From: Funneliformis mosseae
Taxonomy: Eukaryota; Glomeromycota; Glomeromycetes; Glomerales; Glomeraceae
DNA: 27,566 nucleotides
Reading direction: 5' to 3'
Assembly: GCA_910592005.1 (NCBI GenBank)
Contig: CAJVPP010000693.1
Coordinates: 1-27,566 of the forward strand
Below are positions 9,936-21,085 of the stretch, piece by piece; within the stretch, counting starts at the first letter, position 1, and every line of letters starts with the position of its first letter. The notes under the pieces are model-generated. The model saw nothing but the letters and a program-made list of their open reading frames with translations, had not been told where the DNA came from and made no database searches. The translations under genes and the position numbers were made by a program.

Positions 9936-11900
9936 ACTAAAAAGTTAGTAATTTAATAATAAAAAAAAAAACTGCAATAAGAAAAATAAAATTGTTTGCT
10001 TCTCTTGTATAAAATAATTTATTCTATTTCTTAGTTTAATTTATTATTTTTAATAAAAAACTGAGTGACTTGATCCAAAGTTGCTAAAAGAAGTTTTCGT
10101 TGACAGTAGTTTTCTACTTTTAAGATATCAAAATATTGTTAACAGAAAATTTTTTACCTTATGATCATTTATTATACTTAATATTTAATTATGTCAAATC
10201 TAATTTTATTTTTACCAAACTAATAATACAATTTATTTAATAAATAATACTCAAAAACTCAATTTTTAAGAATCTACAATTAAAAATAAATTTACAAATT
10301 TTGATTTATAAATGTTAATTTTATCGGTTATATTTATTAATTATTATTATTATTATAAATAAATACATTTATAATGAAAGATCTTTTAATAAAAATTAAT
10401 AACTTTTTTTAGTATATTTATTTTAAAGGCAATTTAAAAAAATTTGTAATTGGCATTGTTAAAATTTAAATTATGTGTTAATTATTTATTATTATTTATT
10501 AATTATTTATTTTTTATTTTTCGTATTTTAATTATAATATAATATTTAATTTTTTATAATATGAAAATACATTTATTTGTTATATTAAGAAGTATTGATT
10601 TTTATTTATTTTTGAGTATTATATAGGGAAAGAAGAAAAGACGATAAATAATTTTTTATATTTTATTTTATATATATATATTTTTTGTATAATATGATTT
10701 ATTTTATATCTTTTGTATATTATTATTATTATTATTATTATTACAACTTTTTATATATAATAATATTACCAATATATATATGTATATATATATATATATA
10801 TTATATATCTCTCTCTTTTTATTAAACATAAATAATATATTATTACATTTTTTATTAATTTTTACTTTATAGTAACTATATATAATTTATAAATTTTATT
10901 TAATTAATTTACAAATTTTTAAAATTATAATCCAAAAACGGTTTTACACTTAATTACTTATATCAGACTGAGTTAGTATAATCAGAAAATATTTAAAATC
11001 GTCTATTTCTATATTTAAATAAAAATATAAAGAATGTATATGAGTAATTTTTACAGTTTATTACTTCCTAAGGAACAGCCAAAACTAATAGACCACTTAA
11101 AAATGCTTTAGATTTTTTAGGATATATTATATAGTAAGTACCACTAAAATATATTAGCAGTACATTAGTGAGGGGTTAAGAAGTTATTATATAGTCAATA
11201 ATAAAGGATGATTTATAATAAATTACTCTACATCATGTTATTTTTACTAAAGTCAATATTATTTAAAAGATTATTTGCTTTAATCTATAAAAATTACTAT
11301 ATAATACTTCTTTTATTATCAGTTTTATCTATATTAGAAATGGACTTTTCTTGCATTTATTTTAAATTTTAATATCTTGACATGAAAAGATCTTCATTTT
11401 ATTCTCAGTAATGGCTATTAAAGAAGTCTTTCTATTCTTTAGAATCTTCTTTCATTAAAATAGAAGTCTTGTCTTAAATATATCGTTGTACTCTATTTTT
11501 AAAATGAAAAATATAAGAATAAAAAATATGTTTGAATAGTAGATAATATAGTAGTACATAAAAATATATAGAAGAAAATATGTGTAAAATAAGATGCATT
11601 AATGTAAAAACTCAAGTTCCATTTTAGTTACAAAGATATTGGCTTTATAAGTAGAAAAACCTCTCTTTTCATAAAACTTCAAGAAGCTCTTAAAACATTA
11701 TTTTAGTTATAATAAAGTAATGTCTTAACTAAATTCATATATAGAAATGGTAAACCTTCATAGTTAAAATATACTGTTAAACCCCTATACTTCACTAACA
11801 AATCACTTTCACATTTCACGAAATAAAATATATTATTTCTTCACTTACTTATTAATATTTGGATATGCTTCTACTTAAAATCTGTTGAGAGTTTCTTATT
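9936..11900. other. AT-rich DNA with microsatellites, no recognisable gene
   Basis: It contains simple repeats: a TTA/ATT run at about 10719-10743, TA runs around 10772-10806, and several long T or A runs. No coding frame or family motif was found on either strand. Parts (11040-11900) are a little more complex but still closed in every frame. Confidence 0.55.
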
Positions 11901-11909
11901 GCTAATTGC

Positions 11910-12119
11910 AAAAGTTATATTGGTATTGAGAGAATATCAGCTGCGTTACAATTTACTTATGCTAAAAAAGTAGGAAAGAAAAGTATTTAGAATTTAAAAA
12001 AATATTTTAGTTGACAAAGAAGATTTAATTTTTCTGTAAAAAATTTTCACAATCATGAGAAATTTTTCCTACATAAAAATAAGCAAAAACTATTAGCTAA
12101 TGATTATTGTATAGAATAA
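11910..12119 (+). pseudogene. Coding relic interrupted by stops, unknown family
   Basis: One frame reads KSYIGIERISAALQFTYAKK and VGKKSI, then TAG (11988), NLKKYFS, TGA (12012), and QRRFNFSVKNFHNHEKFFLH followed by KNKQKLLANDYCIE, ending at TAA (12117). The basic, helical character would suit a DNA-binding element protein, but I cannot name a family. Each stop is one C-to-T change from Gln or Arg (CAG, CGA, CAA). Confidence 0.3.
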
Positions 12120-12129
12120 AATCCTATTA

Positions 12130-12920
12130 AACTGATGAAATTGATCAATAAAATATAAGTTCTTTCTTAAATAATGAGTTTAATACAAATAAAAAAAATG
12201 GAAAAATATTTCTCTTTAATACAAATAATTATACTTCTTGTATATTTCTTAATTGCAAACAGACTTTTTCACTTTATTGTAAATGAATAATTTAATTAAT
12301 TATAGATAAAATTTTTCTTATGCAAATTTATTGTAAAAAAAATTGTACTTTTTTCAATCATATTTTAGATTAGAAATTATTGCATTTTTTGCATTATTAT
12401 TAACAATGTAAAATATTAAAAATAAATATTATAAGTTTATTTTTTTAAACGATATTTTTCTATACTAGTTTTTTTTTTTTTAAGAAAAATTATCTTCCGA
12501 TATCCTATTCATTAATAATTCTATTATTATATCTAATATTTTTTTTACACTATTATGTAACATTTGATATTTTTTAAAGTTTTTGTTTAAAGCATCTTCG
12601 AAAAAATTTGATGCTTAATAGAAATTTGCTACCTTGTGAAATTATCTTTGAAGTATATAGCAGGAAGTATTAGTCTCTAGTCATAGTAACAATATTATAT
12701 AGATAATCAAAATTATTGTCATTATCTTACTTTTGTTTCTTCTTATTCATTTAAAATAAACTCTTAAGCTATTTTATATTTTCTCAATTGCATTTCACTG
12801 AGATTTATTCTTTATGATACAAATAAGATTCTCAGCATTCTGCAATAAAAGATATGATATTAATATATCCTTTTTTTAGTATAAAAAATATAAAGAAATT
12901 TGCAAGACAAGCTGTTTCAA
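12130..12920. other. AT-rich DNA without recognisable gene
   Basis: No usable frame on either strand. It contains T runs (12469-12480) and short palindromic A/T words. It may belong to the same decayed element as the relics on either side. Confidence 0.5.
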
Positions 12921-12926
12921 AAAAAA

Positions 12927-13226
12927 TTATTCTAATATCTTGATTATGAAATTAATTTGTCTAATACTTTCATTATTAATTAATTTGTATTTAAGTTTTA
13001 TGCCAAGTTCTTTTCTTATTAAATCTCTTATAATATTGATTATAATATAAAGAATTATCACAATGTACTTATTGCGTATAGCTTTCAAGTAATTCATAAT
13101 CAAAGATCTGTAATTTTTAACTAAAATTTCTGTCATATAATGCTTGAAGTGCTCGCTAGAGTCTTGTATTTTATAGATTAATAGAGAAAATAGTGAGATG
13201 ATATCTGTGCCATTAGAGTCTGCCAT
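12927..13226 (-). pseudogene. 99-codon open frame, probable element relic
   Basis: It begins at ATG 13226 (MADSNGTDIISLFSLLIYK) and includes SSEHFKHYMTEILVKNY, a hydrophobic Ile/Leu-rich middle (IVIILYIIINIIRDLI) that could pass for a membrane span but is also what AT-rich DNA encodes by chance, and a basic tail. It is the longest open frame in this AT-rich block. Upstream, the other minus frames also look briefly coding (KNLEEVLARYG), which suggests the start is a frameshifted internal piece. No domain recognised. Confidence 0.3.
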
Positions 13227-13229
13227 ATC

Positions 13230-14070
13230 TTGCTAATACTTCCTCTAAATTCTTATATAAAGAAAAGATTCTCAATTTTTTCACTATACATTCTTTAATG
13301 AAATCTACAAATCTCATCATAAGTCTCATTTTTATTCTGTAATATTTACTCTTCTTAAGAAAGTTCTGATTATTAAACTTTTATATTTTCTAAAATTTTG
13401 AAAGATGTATAACTAAGCTCTAAGTCTGATTCAATAAGTTCAACAATATTATATTTTTTATTTCTTCTACTAATGTGAATAACTCATTTTAACACTTCTA
13501 TTTTTTTTAATAACTCACAAACATTTACCTTGCCAAAACAAATAATTTATTGTAAATTACATTTATTCAAAAATTAAGAATGCTTTAATGAATAAAGTAG
13601 CAATACTTCAAACTTTTATAACAGGCATGATAAATTTTTGTGATGATTAAGGATGAATTCTTACATGTGATAAAAGTACTTCTATGAAATTCTATAATTC
13701 AGGCAGAATTATGCAAAGATTAGCTAATATTACAATTTGTAAATTCTGATTAAACTTAATGTCAGTCAATATTATGATGATTACAAATCCTAAATTAAGC
13801 TAAAATTTTAATATAAATTTTATTAAGATATATTCTTTTTTGTATAAACTCACAATTATTAATCAAATCTGAGAAATTTACAGTAGTAAATTTTTATTAA
13901 TAAAGTATATATATTAATGCCAAAAAATTATATATACTTTGTATTTCTGATATTTTATCTCTATTTTCTTATTCTAAAATTCTAAAAATATTTATAAAGT
14001 TGTATTTTTTATTAATAATATAATAATTAGGATCTATAGTTATTTTAATATGGTAGTCCAATTTGTATTA
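13230..14070. other. AT-rich DNA, no recognisable gene
   Basis: No coherent frame beyond the upstream continuation of the 12927-13226 relic. It holds one strong hairpin, listed separately. Confidence 0.5.
13902..13940. repeat. 12-bp inverted repeat, 15-nt loop
   Basis: aaagtatatata (13902-13913) and tatatatacttt (13929-13940) are exact complements around ttaatgccaaaaaat. It is most likely a repeat-derived hairpin; no gene ends here. Confidence 0.6.
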
Positions 14071-14077
14071 TTAAGGA

Positions 14078-14244
14078 CTATATGAGGCCTTTGCAATAGA
14101 AAGGGAGAAAACTCAAAAAAAAATAAAAAATGAGTTAATAATAAATCTGAACAAATTATAGTATTTAAAACATTTTTGGCTTATAAACTAAAATTTTAAT
14201 TTTTTTGGAGTTTTCTCCCTTTCTATTGCAAAGACCCCATATAG
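14078..14244. mobile_element. 167-bp MITE-like element with 37-bp terminal inverted repeats
   Basis: The left terminus (14078-14114) starts ctatatgaggcctttgcaat; the right terminus (14208-14244) ends attgcaaagaccccatatag. The two arms match at 35 of 37 positions by eye. The 93-bp interior is A/T-rich and non-coding. A TA duplication at each outer end is possible (ta/tatgagg and ccccata/ta), which would suit a Tc1/mariner-type element, but the palindromic end makes the exact boundary ambiguous. The interior and ends are recognisably shared with 1273-1438, so this is a repeated family. It is the better preserved and therefore probably the younger copy. Confidence 0.85.
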
Positions 14245-14539
14245 CTTCACTGATATAATAATTTAAAAATAAGTATTTTTGTTACATAATCTAATTTTAT
14301 ATATAACTAGTTTTTTTAATATTTACTGAAAAAAATAATACACTAAAGAATAATATTTTTTGATACTTTCCTAATAATAGATAATTATATCTTTTATTTA
14401 TCATAGCAATCTTTTTAACTTTATATAATTTATATTATTAATGAATGTAAGGATTTTTACTATTTGAAGAATAACACCTAAATACTTTATATAATCAGGT
14501 ATATTATCATCTTTCATTATCTTTTTATTTAATTTGCTA

Positions 14540-16080
14540 ATGATTTAAATAATTAAAATAACTAAAAATAAATTATTAATCACATAAATATAGTAATAAT
14601 TAGGAGGCTAATAATTTAATAAATAAATAATAAACACATAATACTAATAATAAATACCAGTAGTATTTCATAATAAATTTCTAATATTTATTATAAATTA
14701 TATAAATAAAAAATAAAATTCTTAAATATTAATAAATTATGATATATTATATTTTAAATTTTATTTTAATATTTAAAAATTACATAATTTTTAATTTTAA
14801 TTTTACTTTTTAATTATTTAATAAAGTTAATTTTTATTTAAAGTTTAAAGATTTTTATAATAAAAAAAAATCAAATTTTATAAAATTAATATTAAAGATA
14901 TTAATATTTAAAATTATGATAATACTAAAATAAAATTTATTATTTAATTAATTTAAAATATATAAATTTTTATTATTATAAAAAAATATTTATATATATA
15001 ATTAAAAAAATTACAAAATTTCTTATTATAAATTATACTTTATGTAATAAACAATAATTATTATTATAAAATTTATTAAATAAATAATTAAATACAAAAA
15101 AAATTTTTTAAAATTCTAATATTAAATAGTAAATTAAATTTCCTATATAATAAAAAAATTAAGATTATTTTAATTTTTATAAATAAAATTTAATATTATA
15201 ATATTAGTATTATTATTAAATTTAAAAGGTGATATATTAATTTTCTTTTATTAATGATAAAAAGTATTAAATTTAAAAAATTTTTAATTAAATAATATTT
15301 ATAAATTAATAAATTAAAAATATGTTTTATATATAATTAAATAGATAATAAATATAAATTTTATATTTTTTTTATATTCTTATGAATTTTAATTTATTAA
15401 AAGAATTTTAAATAATTTATAAAAAAAAAAATATTAATAAAATTAATCTATATTTTAATTTTTAAATTATAAAAATAAATATTATATATTTAATAAAAAG
15501 GTATTTTTAAAATCATTAAAGATTTTAAAATTAATAGAAATTGATATTTAGCAAATTTTTTTTTGTAAAAACATAAAAGTTTAAAAATTTAAATTTAAAT
15601 AAAAAAAAAGTTAATTATAAATATTTTATTTTTAAATATTTTATTATATTAATTTGCTTTAAATACATATAGTAATTAGTAAAAAAATGAAAATCCAAAA
15701 TATTGCTAATTTTAATTATTAAATTAATTTTTGGATAATAAATCAAACTTTTTTTTTTTAATGTTTATACAAAAAATATATTTTTTTATTATAATTATTA
15801 TATTTAAATTATATAAAAATTATATTAAAATATATAAATTATTAAAAAGTTTTAATATTTATAACTAATTAAATTGTGACTTTAGTTTTAACTAAATCAA
15901 TATAAAAAATTTATAAGGTTATATTATTTAAGTATTAATTAAAGATATATTTATTATAAAATATGCAAAAAAAAGGTTTACAAAAAAAAGCAGATTAAAG
16001 GAAAATATAAATTTTTTTTTATAAGCTATTATTTAATAATATTAGAATAATTTTTTTTTAAAAAAAAAAATAATTTATAA
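14540..16080. other. Block of almost pure A/T DNA
   Basis: Whole lines contain only a handful of G or C bases. No frame, no motif and no recognisable element remain. It forms a sharp compositional boundary with the gene island that begins at about 16.1 kb. Confidence 0.7.
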
Positions 16081-16119
16081 CAATAAAATGTATTGTTAAT
16101 AATCAAATATATAAAATTT

Positions 16120-18660
16120 TCTAGAGAACATTCTGCATGTAAATGATTGATCATGATTAAATGCTTTAATGTTTTTAATATTTTATATTTGTTTTAAACA
16201 CTTTTTTCTTTACATGTTTCTTATTATAATCATTATTCAATCAAAATTATATTGATAACATACGTAATATCCAACAATAATAATTACTTTAATTGATTTG
16301 ATGTATTCAGGTTTAACATATTGAACTGAATCGGTACCAGGTTCGTGCAACTTCCAGGTTGTTTATTATTTTACCTGCCGTTTTCATCATAAAATGAGGT
16401 GATCATGTGATGATTTACAAGACATTGATCTTTAGATGTTGGACTAATCTAAATCACATAAGATAATAATCTAAAATAATCTATTGATAATATAAATATA
16501 CACATACATGTATATAAATATATTAAATCTATTAATACACCGATTACAAATCAATTTTCCCAAACAATAATTTTTTAGTGTAGACAATAAAGATTTGAGG
16601 TCACATGGTCGCAATTTAAATTTCTTTCTGATAATGATAATTGTTTTCTCCACAAAAGAAAACGCTTATTTTAAAAAGACAAATATTTTTAAACACGGCG
16701 AAACGTTTCACGATAACAATTCCAACCTGTTTGGAATCCGGCCTAGACATTGTCAAATGACACATAACTTTAATATTACTCTTTACATAGAGAAGATTAT
16801 CAGGCGAGAAAGCCTTCCCCCATTTCAATTATTACAAAGGGCATCATAAAGACTTTCAAACATGTAAAGAAAAAGAACTTGATAATATGATTGTTTAAAA
16901 TTTATGTAGTTGTATCTTGGTTCATCAATCGGAGAAAAAAAGAAATTTATTCCGAGATGTATTAATGGTCCGTCCATTTTTTATTATGCATATTTGCATA
17001 TTTCTGACATTTCAACAGTTTGAGAAAATATAAAGAAATGATGATTAAAAGAAATTCATAAACGAATGAAACTGACACATTAATATTATTCATGATAATT
17101 TTTTTCATCAAAACTGACACATTCAATTAAAAATTTATTTCATCGTTAAAACGTATACACCATATATTAATGTAAAATGTCCGTGAGTAATGCTATTAAC
17201 GAAGTAGATTGGTGTTCCATATGATCAGGTGTTTTAAAGTTTGAAACAAATGCCATATTACCAAGCGAAGGGAAAAAATAAATTGACCTTTATTTGGATG
17301 ATAAACAAAATAAAAAAAAAAAGGTCTTTATTAGTTCCGCTTATGAAAGAAAAAAAAAAAAAAAAAAAAAAAAAAAATGAACCTTTATTAGTTTTAGTAG
17401 GATTACCTTATACTTTGTAATCATTAAAAGGTCAAGAGAGAGTAATATTGCGCACAGCACAACATAAAAAATTTATTAACAACGGAGACCACATGGAAAA
17501 ATTAAACTTTTTAATCAAAATTAATTTGGGTTCATTGTTTTATTAGATAGATTAAACCTAGTAATACATTAGCCATATATTGAAATGCTGCGCAAGTCAT
17601 GCAATTTTGAAACGAGTATCCTTACAGGTGTTCATGTCACTTTTTTCACATACTAGTAGAATAAGAGAGAAAAAAACTTGAATTTTCCTTATCAAATGTT
17701 GTGTAATCGTTTCCAGACTTTGAGTATAACAAAATGAGATCTCACAATTAAAATCATTTTAACCAAAAAGAAAAGAAAAAAAAAAAAATTATCATCCTTC
17801 TTTGAGAAAATCTACTCTGAGATTTTCTTTTACTTTCTTTTATTTTCTTTTTTTTTTTATCTTTTTTTTTTTCCTTTTTCTTTTTTTAACATCTCGCGTG
17901 CTATACCTTTTTTTCATCGGATGTGCAATATACATACATGAGTTTATTATAATTAAATTTAAGGTATTTTTTTTTTTTTTTTTTTCTTTCTTTATTCAAA
18001 AATAGAACCCTTTTTTTTTAAAAAAAAAAAAAAATTTAAAGTTTTACCAAATAGGGTCGAAGATGCATCATTTCATCTTTCTAATTTCTCTAGAACATCT
18101 TTTTCAATTTATTCTCAATTTACCAACTGAACAAATCAATTCTTTTTTTCAATCATGAACTTATTAGTTAAGTTGTATCACCTCATTACTTGTTTATTCT
18201 AATGAATACCGGAATTTGAAGGTTTTTCGAGCAACAGAATTTACCATATTTCGTCTTATAGCAATGCCAAATTTCGTAAAGTGGCAAGATTTACATCGTA
18301 CATGATTACTCTCCCCTTTGATATAGTGGAAACCATTCAACCCACTTACGATTGATTTCCGATCAAATAAATAAATACATTAATATTTTAATATACAGTA
18401 TTATCATTTAAAAGATTTATATTGGGTAATCAACAAAGGAACTCTTTTTTTTTTTTTTTTTATAAAAAAAAAAAACTGTTGCCTTTATTCAAAATGAAAC
18501 GTTGCAAAAAAAAAATTTATTATTTTTTTCTTTTTTTTAAAACGGTGACACGTTCGTTTTACGTCATTTATAAAGGATTCAACTTATATTACATATTATA
18601 TTACATATAACCATTAATGTATATTGTTTAATCGACCTCTCCCGCAAATCCCCCCCAAAT
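16120..18660. other. Upstream intergenic DNA of the BTB gene
   Basis: Complexity and GC rise here, but no gene was recognised. Overlapping short frames around 16595-16849 occupy both strands and neither looks convincing. There are long homopolymers: A28 at 17350-17377, and T or A tracts at 17850-17890, 17966-17985 and 18448-18475. Such tracts are typical of promoter-proximal DNA in AT-rich fungi. Confidence 0.5.
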
Positions 18661-18673
18661 GGAGTAAAAAAAA

Positions 18674-18681
18674 TATAAATA
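18674..18681 (+). promoter_or_regulatory. TATA-box-like element upstream of the BTB gene
   Basis: tataaata lies about 175 bases before the ATG at 18855, followed by C/T-rich DNA with a T run (18705-18723), a common arrangement around fungal transcription starts. The whole region is AT-rich, so the match is only suggestive. Confidence 0.35.
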
Positions 18682-18854
18682 TCGCCATTTTCATCCTTTT
18701 TTTCTTTTTTTTTTTTTTTTTTTCTTCAGAATTTGTCTCTCGAGATTAATTCTCTTTTATTGATCAAATTTGTAAAATTTGTAAATAGTTTTGTTTATAT
18801 TTGTTTCATTTGAGATTATTTCCTTTTTTTTTTCACAAAAAAAAAAAAAAAAAA

Positions 18855-20290
18855 ATGACTATCCCCACTAAACTAAAAAAATTTTTCGGAAAGTGTAAAA
18901 AACTCTCTTGCATAACAAAAATTACCAAGAACAAGAAAGAATCAAAAGAGTCCATCAAATCTTCTACCGTTACCATCACTAATACCATCACCAAGGTGAA
19001 TAATGATGCAACTACACTTTCGGAGAAACAACTACTAGTCATTTTACCAAAGGAAAAGGAATTAGTTCGGTTAGATAAAAAATCTCCGCCGCCACCACCC
19101 CCGCAACCGCAACAACGACAGCAACTCGTTCTACCAAAAGAAAGGCAATCCACCCAATTAGACACAAAACCACATCAACAACAACAACAAAACCAACAAC
19201 AGCATCAACAACAACAACAACAACAAGAACAAGAACAAGAACAGCATTATCATCATCATCAACATTCATCATTTGGTAAAAGATCTAGTATTAACAATAT
19301 CTTCAATAAATCAAAGCTCATTCATCCAAGGTAATTATTAAAAATTTTCATCACAACAAAGAAAGGTTTCCCGTTTAGTTTTTTCTAACATGCATTTTTT
19401 TTTTCTCCTTTCCTAACTCTTTCAGTAGTTATGTTCATCAGGTTCCCATAAAATTAAACGTAGGAGGAATCATTTATATGACAACACAACAAACATTATG
19501 CACATACCCTTCTTATTTATCCGAATTATTTTTCATATTTCGTTCTCCAAACTCTCCCCCCACTTCGACCTATTCGCAATACCCATGGCCCGAAGAATTA
19601 TTCATTGATAGAGATGGAGAACTTTTTATTCACATCCTAACCTTTTTAAGAAATGGCACTTTACCATACTCCACCCCATTAAGCATTTTACAAAAATTAG
19701 AATATGAAGCCAAATTTTATGGCATAAAACCGTTACAAACATTAATCTACCAACGTATACAAATACATTCCTCCTCTCCAAAGTTTAAAGTCATCCCTAT
19801 TGAAAGATTGAGCGATGAAGAATGTGATTTGGAAGATGATGACGAGTTCACCACTAGTCCTAGGATTTGCCTAAAGAGATCAAATTTATCTTATTGTTCA
19901 ACTACTTCCTCTTATGATATTCCTCAACAACAGGATGATGCGTCCATATATTCTTGTTCTTCCTCCGGGGATTCATCCGAAGAAGTTCCTATCATTTACA
20001 ACCCTGGTAATACAACGTCCAACACTTGTAGCACAGTTACGCCCACCACTTATACTCGTACTCCAAAATCTTCCATTTCCACTTCAAATTTTACTATTCA
20101 CAAAAATTTGTATCTATCTTCCGTTTCTGCTCAACATTATGACTACAAACCTGATTATGAGATTATTTCAATTACTAATGCTCCCACCATAAATGATTTG
20201 GAAAGTTTGGACCAATTTCATGTACCTGATGAAGAGCTTTACGCCAAAGATTTGGCTACTTTTGCTGTATTACAACGCAAAGATAAATAG
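18855..20290 (+). CDS. BTB/POZ (KCTD/T1-type) domain protein, two exons
   Basis: Exon 1 is 18855-19330 and exon 2 is 19426-20290, giving 446 aa; the junction codon is AG|T (Ser). Residues 1-35 are Lys-rich (MTIPTKLKKFFGKCKK). Residues 60-108 contain two copies of an LPKE...LDxK motif around a six-Pro run; residues 107-138 are Gln/His-rich (CAA/CAG repeats). The BTB domain spans about 168-270: it opens with KLNVGGIIYMTT, the classic T1-type start, and continues with PSYLSELF, DRDGELFIHILTFLRNG, LEYEAKFYGI and LIYQRI. The tail (271-446) is Ser/Thr-rich and disordered, with an acidic DEECDLEDDDEF patch. T1-type BTB domains form oligomers and often link substrates to Cullin-3 ubiquitin ligases; that role is family knowledge, not shown here. 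No second domain is visible. ATG 18855 is the first ATG in frame, directly after 18 A residues. Stop TAG at 20288. Confidence 0.9.
19331..19425 (+). other. Intron of the BTB gene (95 nt)
   Basis: The donor gtaatt follows ccaag; the acceptor is ctctttcag at 19425, with a branch-like cctaac at 19412-19417 and a T-rich tract. Splicing is required because exon 1 meets TAA at 19332, whereas the BTB start (KLNVGG) lies in another frame upstream of the next ATG (19478). A second CAG at 19440 is 15 nt on and in the same phase, so either acceptor keeps the frame. Confidence 0.88.
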
Positions 20291-20555
20291 TTAATGTAGA
20301 CATAGAACACCTGTTTGTACATATCATATAAATACCAGAAAATAATTGTTGTTGAACTTTTGGTTGGTTTAAATGGACATTTTTTTCATATATATATTTT
20401 TCTTTCCTCTATTTCTTTTTTATACATAGACATTTTTTTTTCATCTTATTTTTTTCATTTATAAATAGATTACGTCGTACGTATAGAATTATTTTTTTTC
20501 TTTTTTTTTAAAAAATAATAATCGTAATTTTTAAGTAAACATTTTTCAAATCTTT

Positions 20556-20587
<32 letters not shown>

Positions 20588-20940
20588 TAAAACAAAGTGA
20601 TTTCTTTTTTTAATAATTTAATCTCTTCTTAATTCCTCTTTTTCTTAATTTCTTAATCTCTTCTTAATCTCTTAATATCTTCTTGACTTCTCTTATATCT
20701 CTTAACTACTATTCTCTTAAAATCTTCTTGACTTCTCTTATATCTCTATACTACTATTCTCTTAAATTCTATTCTATTAAATTCTTTAATATTATTCTCT
20801 TAAATTTTCTTATTTATATCTCTTGAATTCTCTAACTTTTATTCTCTTAAACTCTCTAACTTCTATTCTTTTAACTTAATTTAATCTTTTCTTAATCTTT
20901 AATAAATATAATTTAATTATAATTTTTGTACAAATGAAAA
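20291..20940. other. 3' flank of the BTB gene, C/T-rich
   Basis: After the stop come T-rich stretches and an A run near 20562-20587, then about 290 bases made of ttaatctcttctt / ctcttaaattct words on one strand. There is no coding frame. It separates the BTB gene from the convergent minus-strand exons beyond 20989. Confidence 0.6.
20677..20766. repeat. Two tandem 45-bp units in a C/T-rich tract
   Basis: Units 20677-20721 and 20722-20766 differ at two adjacent positions. Shorter variants of the same words (attctcttaaa, ctctaacttctattct) continue on both sides from about 20610 to 20890, so this is the recent core of an older degenerate array. Confidence 0.8.
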
Positions 20941-20988
20941 AAAAGGTTCCCTGTTGATAAATCATTTTGAATGTTTTTTTTTTTTTAC

Positions 20989-21085
20989 GTTGAAAATCAT
21001 TTGGACTTGAATTTTTTCGCTCAAAAGTAAAAACAGAATCATCGGGATTGTATTCTTCGTGTAACTTTGTAATAAATCCATTAAC
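20989..21085 (-). CDS. Candidate isolated exon, minus strand
   Basis: After a possible acceptor (attaaaag) the minus strand reads VNGFITKLHEEYNPDDSVFT and then FERKNSSPNDFQ, ending at a possible donor (c|gtaaaa) before a 13-A run. The 32 codons have a sensible amino-acid mix and higher GC than their surroundings. It lies downstream of the three exons at 21704-21374, but those end in a stop, so it is either a separate gene, an alternative 3' exon or a relic. No family recognised. Confidence 0.35.

Noticed and set aside
16595..16849. Overlapping open frames on both strands (84 codons plus; 70 codons minus at 16616-16828)
   Set aside because: The plus frame begins at TTG, neither strand shows a motif, and the two frames merely mirror each other in a slightly less AT-rich patch.
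17177..17281. Plus frame MSVSNAINEVDWCSI, TGA, SGVLKFETNAILPSEGKK
   Set aside because: It reads well, but it is only 34 codons with a central TGA and no joinable exon. The minus strand also gives a short open frame here. Not enough for a gene call.
17802..18005. 67-codon plus frame dominated by Phe
   Set aside because: It is encoded by poly-T tracts; low complexity only.
18801..18854. N-terminal extension of the BTB protein (LFHLRLFPFFFH plus poly-Lys)
   Set aside because: The frame upstream of 18855 starts with TTG, not ATG, and runs through the homopolymeric A tract. The ATG at 18855 is the better start.
19039..19272. Antisense frames opposite BTB exon 1
   Set aside because: These are reverse complements of the CAA/CAG and CCG repeats (Val- and Gly-rich); no independent evidence.
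19478..20290. Starting the BTB protein at ATG 19478 as an independent 270-aa gene
   Set aside because: That ATG lies inside the BTB motif (KLNVGGIIYM); the domain start is encoded upstream and joins exon 1 in phase through a standard intron.
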